From Streptococcus pneumoniae (GTDB lineage: Bacteria; Bacillota; Bacilli; Lactobacillales; Streptococcaceae): a stretch of 64,000 bases of DNA. Both the position numbers and the translations under genes were made by a program. Numbering within the stretch: the first letter of the stretch is position 1; each line of letters begins with the position of its first letter. The notes below the pieces were generated by a model. It saw nothing but the letters and a program-made list of their open reading frames with translations, searched no databases and had not been told where the DNA came from. The DNA is taken from the NCBI RefSeq assembly GCF_001457635.1, contig NZ_LN831051.1, forward strand, positions 1,674,001 through 1,738,000, given 5' to 3'. Below, piece after piece: positions 58,324 to 64,000 of this stretch.

Positions 58324-58995
58324 CTAACTTCCTGAAAATAGGAGTAACCACACATCCCAGAAGGCAGTGATATTGATGAGAATATGAACTAGTATTGGAT
58401 AGTAGAGATTTTTAGTCATGCGATACAATAGAGCTAAAATAAGACCTCCACTAGCATAAATGAAAAAAGCAAGAGGAGTTAAAGCAAAATTGATATGAAT
58501 ATAACCGAAAATAATAGCAGAAAGCAAAACATCTCCGTACCAAGGTGAGTTTTTGAAAAAGGTTGTCATAAGCACACCTCGATAAATCAATTCCTCAGCA
58601 ATAGGGGCGATGAAGCAAACGATGAGCAAGAAATAAGGGAACTCCTGTCTCCCCATCATTTCTACCGTTTCATTCAAAGAAATCTGATTTGAAGACAGGG
58701 ATATGAAATACGAAAAGAGGAAGTCAGACATATATGAAATGATGTAGCCCAGTAAAAGGTAGATGAAGTACCTCAGCTGCCACTTGAAATGAAAAATTTT
58801 CTTTCCTGCAAAAACCAGTAGATAGATGACCGCTAAGAAAAGAACTCCGCTCTCCATCAAAAGCAGAATCTGAAAAAATTCACGACTTGCTGGTAGATAG
58901 GGCTTTGCGAGGTGATTGAAAACTCTCCAAAACCAAGTTGATTTGTAAAAAATTAAGGACAATGCTAGTAAAATTTGAATAGCCCGTTTTTTCAT
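58324..58995 (-). CDS. CPBP-family intramembrane metalloprotease
   Basis: This 223-residue protein has about seven transmembrane helices and the three CPBP (Abi, CaaX-like) motifs: EELIYRG near residue 136 (EExxxR), FGYIHIN near 165 (FxxxH) and HILIN near 206 (HxxxN). The fold is that of type II CAAX proteases, many of which give immunity to bacteriocins in lactic acid bacteria and pneumococcus (PncO-like proteins in the blp locus). It is 53 bases after the double-glycine peptide gene on the same strand, so immunity to or processing of that peptide is plausible but unproven. Confidence 0.85.
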   Translation of the reverse strand: MKKRAIQILLALSLIFYKSTWFWRVFNHLAKPYLPASREFFQILLLMESGVLFLAVIYLLVFAGKKIFHFKWQLRYFIYLLLGYIISYMSDFLFSYFISLSSNQISLNETVEMMGRQEFPYFLLIVCFIAPIAEELIYRGVLMTTFFKNSPWYGDVLLSAIIFGYIHINFALTPLAFFIYASGGLILALLYRMTKNLYYPILVHILINITAFWDVWLLLFSGS

Positions 58996-59048
58996 ATTAA
59001 ATTCTCTGCTTTCTCCACTTGTTTCTTCATATTACTAATAAATTTTAC

Positions 59049-59270
59049 TTAAAATCTCGCAGCACTTCCTTTGCAAAGATGATTGCCTCCTCCAATATAT
59101 CCTAAATCATAGGTGCCTCTGGGACAAAATCCATGAACCGGCAGAGTTAATACTGGTTCTATTTCCCAATCGTACCTACCATTAGGATTTTTACCATATG
59201 GATCTGCTCCACCTTGTATCAGCTCTAATTCTTCATTTGTTAGATTTATATTTTTTGTCATTAAAATCAT
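59049..59270 (-). CDS. Double-glycine-leader peptide precursor (putative bacteriocin or signal)
   Basis: The 73-residue precursor has a 21-residue leader ending NLTNEELELIQGG, the hallmark of peptides cleaved and exported by C39-peptidase ABC transporters such as ComA or BlpA. Cleavage after GG gives a 52-residue peptide starting ADPYGKNPNG. It has two cysteines 17 residues apart (Cys28 and Cys45), a GYIGGGNH segment and little charge, so one disulfide is possible. ATG 59270 is used because GGAGG lies nine bases upstream; a second ATG at 59261 has poorer spacing. The mature sequence matched no family known to me. A CPBP protein gene follows; no transporter is in the window. Confidence 0.8.
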   Translation of the reverse strand: MILMTKNINLTNEELELIQGGADPYGKNPNGRYDWEIEPVLTLPVHGFCPRGTYDLGYIGGGNHLCKGSAARF

Positions 59271-59292
59271 GATATATTTCCTCCATTATTCT

Positions 59293-59314
59293 TCAGATTA
59301 GTTGAGTAATCTGA
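59293..59314 (-). promoter_or_regulatory. Hairpin in the 5' untranslated region of the peptide gene
   Basis: TCAGATTA and TAATCTGA form a perfect 8-bp stem with a 6-base loop, between the promoter and the RBS. No T-run follows, so it is not a simple terminator. It could be an operator or RNA stability element. Confidence 0.6.
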
Positions 59315-59340
59315 TACTCATACCTACTTACAAAAAAACT

Positions 59341-59371
59341 ATTATATTAAGTTGGTTTTTTAATTTGTCTA
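59341..59371 (-). promoter_or_regulatory. Candidate promoter of the peptide-CPBP operon
   Basis: On the minus strand TAGACA (59371-59366), a 19-base spacer and TATAAT (59346-59341) lie about 70 bases before the ATG. The spacer is long. An extended -10, TGC then TATACT (59400-59392), upstream is an alternative. No ComE-type direct repeat was recognised. Confidence 0.5.
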
Positions 59372-59504
59372 GTTGCAACATTGACAAACATAGTATAGCA
59401 TATCTTTGCCAAATATCCTCTTCAAATCATGAATTGTCATCAAAACATCTTAAACTATAAAATCAATTAGTCTCAAGCTTTCTATCAATTTCTTCTCCAA
59501 AATA

Positions 59505-59513
59505 TGCTATAAT
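59505..59513 (+). promoter_or_regulatory. Extended -10 promoter of the Cof phosphatase gene
   Basis: TGC then TATAAT at 59505-59513 lies about 28 bases before ATG 59542, with GAAGGAAG as RBS. Confidence 0.75.
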
Positions 59514-59541
59514 AATAGCAAAAGATAAAGAAGGAAGACCT

Positions 59542-60351
59542 ATGATTAAACTACTAGCCTTGGATATGGATGGAACCCTCCTCAATGAAGCCAAGGAAAT
59601 CCCACAGGCTCACATCGCTGCTATTCACCAAGCCATTGAAAAAGGTGTCAAACTGGTTCTCTGTACGGGTCGCCCCCTTTTCGGTGTCCTCCCCTACTAC
59701 AAAAAACTGGGACTCGACCTCCAGAATGAGTATGTGATTGTTAACAACGGTTGTTCAACTCACCAGACTAGCGACTGGGGCTTGGTTGACTGGCAAGAAC
59801 TTAGTCCAGCTGACATCGAATACCTCTATGACCTTGCTGAAAAGAGTGATGTTCAGTTGACACTTTTTGACGAGTCACATTATTTTGTTCTCGGTGGCAA
59901 ACCCAATCAAGTTATTGAAAATGATGCTAAACTAGTATTTTCAGACCTGACTGAAATTTCTCTTGAAGAAGCGACTAGTGGAAAGTTACGGATGTTCCAA
60001 GGTATGTTTTTAGGAACAAAAGAACAAACAGACGATTTTGAGCAGCGTTTTGCTGAAGAGCTTTGCCAACGATTCAGTGGAGTTCGTTCGCAGCCTGTCA
60101 TTTATGAAGCAATGCCGCTTGGAACGACAAAGGCTACTGCTCTTTCACGACTAGCTGAGATTTTGAAGATTGATTCCTCAGAGATTATGGCCATGGGCGA
60201 TGCTAATAACGATATCGAAATGCTCCAGTTTGCAGGGCTTGGGATTGCAATGGGAAATGCCAGCGATTATGTCAAATCTCTTGCGGATGCCGTTACCTCA
60301 AGCAACGAAGAAGACGGCGTTGCGCGTGCTATTGAGAAATATATTCTATAA
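59542..60351 (+). CDS. Cof-type HAD-IIB phosphatase
   Basis: This 269-residue HAD hydrolase has LALDMDGTLLNEAKE (nucleophile Asp), VLCTGRP, a Lys near LGTTKATALSRLAEIL and MAMGDANNDIEMLQFAG (metal-binding Asp). The large cap domain at ~85-185 fits subfamily IIB. Members dephosphorylate sugar phosphates, FMN or other small phosphates; this substrate is not known. It is a single-gene unit with its own promoter and terminator. Confidence 0.92.
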   Translation: MIKLLALDMDGTLLNEAKEIPQAHIAAIHQAIEKGVKLVLCTGRPLFGVLPYYKKLGLDLQNEYVIVNNGCSTHQTSDWGLVDWQELSPADIEYLYDLAEKSDVQLTLFDESHYFVLGGKPNQVIENDAKLVFSDLTEISLEEATSGKLRMFQGMFLGTKEQTDDFEQRFAEELCQRFSGVRSQPVIYEAMPLGTTKATALSRLAEILKIDSSEIMAMGDANNDIEMLQFAGLGIAMGNASDYVKSLADAVTSSNEEDGVARAIEKYIL

Positions 60352-60356
60352 AAAAG

Positions 60357-60395
60357 AAAAGCAAATAGACAGAAGTTACTGCTATTTGCTTTTTT
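60357..60395 (+). terminator. Terminator of the Cof phosphatase gene
   Basis: AAAAGCAAATAG (60357-60368) and CTATTTGCTTTTTT (60382-60395) form a perfect stem with a 13-base loop and T6. Confidence 0.85.
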
Positions 60396-60531
60396 GCTAA
60401 TATTTTAAAATACGGACTAATCAATAGACAAGAATAGCGAATCATAAAAATCGATTTACTAGATGCCATAGTATCTTATAGTTGCTAATAAGAAGTTAGT
60501 CTAGCAGAATGAATCTCTCATTTCTCCCACA

Positions 60532-61407
60532 CTAATCTGTAATTTGTCTATACATTTCTGGTCTTCTATCTCGAAACAAGCCCCAGTTTAGGCGTTCACT
60601 TGCTCCCTTGTCTAGGTCATAAGTAGCTAACAGAACAGCTTCTTCTTGTCTTTCAGCTCGTTCTAGAATAGCTCCTGTTTCATCCGTCATAAAGGAGGAA
60701 CCGTAGAAGTCAAGACTGGAACTCTGTCCGCCATTTTCCTCACTAGGAGTAACCTCCTCTAAACCATAACGATTGGCTGCGATGACTGGAACAATATTCG
60801 CTGCTGCGTGCCCTTGCATAGTACGTTGCCAGTGACCACAACTATCTGTATCCAAAATCGGCTCTGAACCGATGGCTGTTGGATAAAAGAGCAATTCTGC
60901 CCCATTCAGAGCAAGACAGCGGGCTGTTTCGGGGAACCATTGATCCCAACAGATACCGATACCAATCTTAGCATAGCGAGTATTCCAGACCTTGAAACCA
61001 GTGTTACCAGGCGTGAAATAGAATTTTTCTTGATAATAATGGTCATCTGGTATGTGGGTCTTTCGATAAACGCCCAGCACTTCCCCATCTGCATCAATGA
61101 CGGCAATAGAGTTATACAAGACATTACCATCTTTTTCATAGAAACTGATTGGTAAAACAACTTGTAGTTCCTTAGCAATCACCTTAAAATGCTGAATGGC
61201 AGTATTTTCCGCTACAGATTGGGCATACTGGTAGTAGTCATACTGACGTTCCTGACAGAAATAGGGATGTTCAAACAACTCGGGCAAGAGAATAATTTGG
61301 GCTCCTTGCTCAGCAGCCTGACGTACTAAACGCTCTGCGGTTTGGATATTTGTTGCCACATCCTTAGCGCATTGCATCTGAATGGTTGCAACTCTTACAT
61401 TTCTCAT
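60532..61407 (-). CDS. aguB: N-carbamoylputrescine amidase
   Basis: This 291-residue nitrilase-superfamily enzyme has the catalytic triad in LLPELFEHPYF (Glu), YRKTHIPDD (Lys) and IGICWDQWFPE (Cys). It converts N-carbamoylputrescine to putrescine, the step after AguA. It is the last gene of the lys1-nspC-aguA-aguB operon, nine bases after aguA. Confidence 0.96.
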   Translation of the reverse strand: MRNVRVATIQMQCAKDVATNIQTAERLVRQAAEQGAQIILLPELFEHPYFCQERQYDYYQYAQSVAENTAIQHFKVIAKELQVVLPISFYEKDGNVLYNSIAVIDADGEVLGVYRKTHIPDDHYYQEKFYFTPGNTGFKVWNTRYAKIGIGICWDQWFPETARCLALNGAELLFYPTAIGSEPILDTDSCGHWQRTMQGHAAANIVPVIAANRYGLEEVTPSEENGGQSSSLDFYGSSFMTDETGAILERAERQEEAVLLATYDLDKGASERLNWGLFRDRRPEMYRQITD

Positions 61408-61416
61408 CTTTTTCTC

Positions 61417-62502
61417 CTATTCTGGAATTTGTTGGGTGATACAGTGGATATTGCCACCACCTAAGAGAATATCTCTGGCTGGTATTCCGACAACTTTACG
61501 GTCTGGGAAACACTTGCTGAGGATATCTAAGGCCACTTGGTCGTTTACATCCTCAAACTGTGGAACCAAGACAGCCTTGTTGGCGATATAAAAGTTTACG
61601 TAGGAAGCTGCTAGTCGTTCACCTGCGTATCGCTTTTCTTCTCCTTCTTCATAGATGTAGCCTGGCAAATCTTCTTCTGTCACAACTTGTCGAACTGCAG
61701 GGATAGGCAATTTATGAATGGTGAAGTGACAACCTTTTGCATCTGTTTCCTGTTCTAAGAGTTCGAGATCTGCTTTTGACATGGCATACTGGGGATCATT
61801 TTCGTCATCTGTCCAAGCCAAAACAAGCTCAGCAGGACCAACAAAGGCAGCAACATTATCGACGTGTTCATTGGTTTCATCCTGATAAATACCATAAGGA
61901 AGCCAAATAACTTTTTCAGCACCAAGACTTTCTAATAATGTGTTTTCAATCTCCTCTTTAGTCAGGTTAGGATTGCGACCAGGACTAAGCAAGCAACTTT
62001 CAGTTACGAGAATAGTTCCTTGACCATCGCTATGGATTGCGCCTCCTTCCAGTACAAAAGGTTTAGCATCATAGACAGGCCTTCCCAAGGCCTCAGCAAA
62101 ACGACTGGCTACTTGGTCATCCTCTTCATAATCTTGATAAAGACCATCATAGGTGCCTCCCCAAGCATTGAAGGCCCAATCCACGGCTAATTTCTTACCT
62201 TTATCATTGACGAGAATGGTTGGGCCAGTATCACGCGCCCAGGCATCATTGGTGGGAATGTCTAAATAAACAACCTTGTCTCCAAGATAGGATTGGGCTT
62301 CAGATAGATAGGCCTGCTCCACCAAAAGATAGACTCTTTCCCCTTCTGCTATGGTCTCGATGATCTGAGTAAATGCTCTTTTAGCAGCCTTTCCTTGAAA
62401 AGGCCATGATCCTGGTCGAGTCGGCCATATCATGAGGGTACCATGATGGGGTTCGTACTCTGCTGGCATGTGATAGCCTAATTTTTTTGGACTGTCCATC
62501 AT
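61417..62502 (-). CDS. aguA: Agmatine deiminase
   Basis: This 361-residue enzyme of the peptidyl-arginine-deiminase fold begins [20 protein letters not shown] and ends with the active-site cysteine in [14 protein letters not shown]. It converts agmatine to N-carbamoylputrescine. Its ATG overlaps the nspC stop (ATGA), so translation is coupled. The GGGAGA RBS is inside the end of nspC. Confidence 0.96.
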   Translation of the reverse strand: MMDSPKKLGYHMPAEYEPHHGTLMIWPTRPGSWPFQGKAAKRAFTQIIETIAEGERVYLLVEQAYLSEAQSYLGDKVVYLDIPTNDAWARDTGPTILVNDKGKKLAVDWAFNAWGGTYDGLYQDYEEDDQVASRFAEALGRPVYDAKPFVLEGGAIHSDGQGTILVTESCLLSPGRNPNLTKEEIENTLLESLGAEKVIWLPYGIYQDETNEHVDNVAAFVGPAELVLAWTDDENDPQYAMSKADLELLEQETDAKGCHFTIHKLPIPAVRQVVTEEDLPGYIYEEGEEKRYAGERLAASYVNFYIANKAVLVPQFEDVNDQVALDILSKCFPDRKVVGIPARDILLGGGNIHCITQQIPE

Positions 62503-63626
62503 GATAATCTCCCTTTAAAGTCTTGATAGCCAAAAGCTTTGAGTAAGCTACAGTCTCCCTGTTCGTCCATGAGATAGAGACTTGGCAATCCAATACCATT
62601 AAAGGTATTATTTTTGACAAAAGAATAAATGGCCATGTCTTGAAAATAAAGTCTGTCTCCGATTTGGACTGGATTTTCAAAACTATAATCACCAATCACA
62701 TCGCCCGTCAGACAGGTATTAGAAGAAAATCTGTAGGTATGGGCTTTTTCCTGTGCCTCAAAGCCATTTCTCAAAGATGGACGATAGGGCATCTCAAGTA
62801 CATCAGGCATATGGCAGGTCGCAGAGGCGTCTAAAACCAAGATTTCCATACCGTTTTCTACAATATCTAATACCTCAGTTGCTAAATAACCCGCATTAAG
62901 CGCAATGGCTTCACCAGGCTCGATATAGATTTCAAGATTGTAAGTTTTTCGGATACGCTTGATTTCTGAAATCAGCAAATCCACATCGTAACCTTCTCTT
63001 GTAATATGATGACCACCACCCATATTGAGCCATTTTACCTCATGTAAGTAGGGACCAAACTGTTCTTCTACTGCTTTCAAAGTTGTTTGTAAATCATCTG
63101 CTCCCTGCTCGCAAAGGGTATGAAAATGAAGTCCGTCAACCAAATCTAGCAAATCACTCGGAATCTTGTCTATAGTAACTCCAAAGCGAGAACCTGGTGC
63201 ACAAGGGTCATAGAGCGCGTGATCTCCTTGAGTTGAACACTGAGGGTTGAGGCGCAAACCAACACTGACACCAGCCTCTCGACAACGCGGACCGTGTTTA
63301 CGCAACTGTCTCTCTGAGTTAAAGACGATATGGTCCATTATCTCTAGCAATTCCTCCAAGTCTGCATCCTTGAAAGCAGGCGCAAATACATGGACTTCAC
63401 CAGGAAATTCTTCCCTTGCCAATTTGGCCTCATAGAGTCCACTAGCTGTCGTACCTGATAGATACTGGCTAATCAAGGGATAAGTTTTGTAGAGGGAATA
63501 TGCCTTCTGGGCAAGCAAGACCTTGCAACCGGCCTCTTCTTGTACATATTGTAGAATGCGGCAATTAGCTTCTAACTTGGCCAAGTCAATAACATAGGCT
63601 GGTGTTGGTACTTGTTCTAACTTCAT
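62499..63626 (-). CDS. nspC: Carboxynorspermidine decarboxylase
   Basis: This 375-residue PLP enzyme has the Schiff-base lysine in [14 protein letters not shown] near residue 41, [20 protein letters not shown] in the middle and [20 protein letters not shown] (partly quoted) near residue 235. It decarboxylates carboxyspermidine to spermidine in the alternative polyamine pathway. Its ATG shares a base with the lys1 stop (TAATG). Confidence 0.94.
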   Translation of the reverse strand: MKLEQVPTPAYVIDLAKLEANCRILQYVQEEAGCKVLLAQKAYSLYKTYPLISQYLSGTTASGLYEAKLAREEFPGEVHVFAPAFKDADLEELLEIMDHIVFNSERQLRKHGPRCREAGVSVGLRLNPQCSTQGDHALYDPCAPGSRFGVTIDKIPSDLLDLVDGLHFHTLCEQGADDLQTTLKAVEEQFGPYLHEVKWLNMGGGHHITREGYDVDLLISEIKRIRKTYNLEIYIEPGEAIALNAGYLATEVLDIVENGMEILVLDASATCHMPDVLEMPYRPSLRNGFEAQEKAHTYRFSSNTCLTGDVIGDYSFENPVQIGDRLYFQDMAIYSFVKNNTFNGIGLPSLYLMDEQGDCSLLKAFGYQDFKGRLS

Positions 63627-64000
63627 TAGTCCACCATTTGTGGATTTTCAACCACAACCCATGGCAAACCATACTCATTCAAAGCTTCCATGAATGGATC
63701 TGGATCTAACTCCTCAAGGTTATACACTCCAGCTTGTTTCCAAGTTCCGTTCATGACTAATTTTGTCCCAATCATGGCTGGAACGCCTGTCGTGTATGAA
63801 ATTGCTTGTGACCCGACTTCTGCATAGCACTCTTGATGGTCGCAAACATTGTAGATGTAGATAGTCTTTTCAACGCCATCTTTGACACCTGTAAAGATAC
63901 ATCCAATATTGGTTTTTCCGACTGTACGTGGCCCAAGACTGGCAGGATCTGGAAGCAAGGCTTTCAAAAATTGAATTGGAACAATTTCTTGGCCGTTAAA
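63626..64000 (-). CDS. lys1: Carboxyspermidine dehydrogenase (Lys1-like), C-terminal part
   Basis: The right edge contains the last 124 codons of a saccharopine-dehydrogenase-like protein, starting within FNGQEIVPIQFLKALLPDP and ending EYGLPWVVVENPQMVD. Its position directly before nspC and the segment VCDHQECYAEVGSQAISYTT fit carboxyspermidine dehydrogenase, which makes carboxyspermidine from putrescine and aspartate semialdehyde. The rest, and the expected speE, lie to the right. Confidence 0.88.
   Translation of the reverse strand, partial: FNGQEIVPIQFLKALLPDPASLGPRTVGKTNIGCIFTGVKDGVEKTIYIYNVCDHQECYAEVGSQAISYTTGVPAMIGTKLVMNGTWKQAGVYNLEELDPDPFMEALNEYGLPWVVVENPQMVD

Overview
The window looks like a core-chromosome segment of Streptococcus pneumoniae or a very close mitis-group relative. 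Base composition is low-GC. The gene set and order match that species group: lytB and pce (choline-binding proteins), pavA, coiA and comEA/comEC (competence), rocS and macP (pneumococcal division and segregation proteins), BOX repeats, IS1381 and IS630-Spn1-type insertion sequences. No rRNA, tRNA or CRISPR array was seen.

Layout. 1-277: edge of an IS630-type element and terminators. 278-6251 (minus): a membrane glycerophosphodiesterase, a DEDDh exonuclease, rocS, mtnN, macP, a Nudix hydrolase and glmU. 6395-9234 (plus): a membrane-anchored GH25 muramidase, a DUF368 polyprenyl-phosphate transporter homologue, a YbaK deacylase and a histidine phosphatase. 9271-10386: a repeat and IS graveyard (210-bp IS630 remnant, degenerate BOX, internally deleted IS3-family element). 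10453-14950 (minus): prsA, a trmR-like methyltransferase, pepF, coiA. 15023-23660 (minus): tehB, smpB, rnr, secG, rpmG, pmrA, coaE, mutM, era, dgkA, ybeY. pavA (plus) diverges from ybeY. 25481-31483 (minus): lytB, pyrDb-pyrK under a PyrR-type attenuator, a glyoxalase-fold protein, and infC-rpmI-rplT behind a leader.

31541-39212 is a hot spot of decay. An ABC transporter operon begins with a lactococcin-972-like exported peptide gene whose signal peptide is destroyed. comEC carries an in-frame stop, ald carries a frameshift, and a TfoX-domain gene has two stops. 39215-44808 (minus): a GNAT protein, phoH, yozE, cvfB, frr, pyrH, trmFO. 44842-47637 is accessory debris: four 49-bp hairpin repeats, the C-terminal sensor domain of a CD-NTase-like protein, a dead IS1381, a RepA_N-type replication initiator fragment, a ClbS/DfsB-family protein and one further fragment. 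47696-58082 (minus): rsmI, yabA, holB, tmk, a BOX element, proC-proA-proB, pce, rluD, lspA and a LysR regulator.

58324-59270 holds a small operon for a double-glycine-leader peptide and a CPBP-family membrane protease. It is the best candidate here for an uncharacterised peptide or bacteriocin system. A Cof-type phosphatase (plus) follows. The window closes with the spermidine/agmatine operon lys1-nspC-aguA-aguB, with lys1 running off the right edge.

Recurring signals are extended -10 promoters (TGnTATAAT), SigX com boxes upstream of coiA and comEA, and tightly overlapping operons. Family assignments are from recognition of motifs and gene order; no database search was run.
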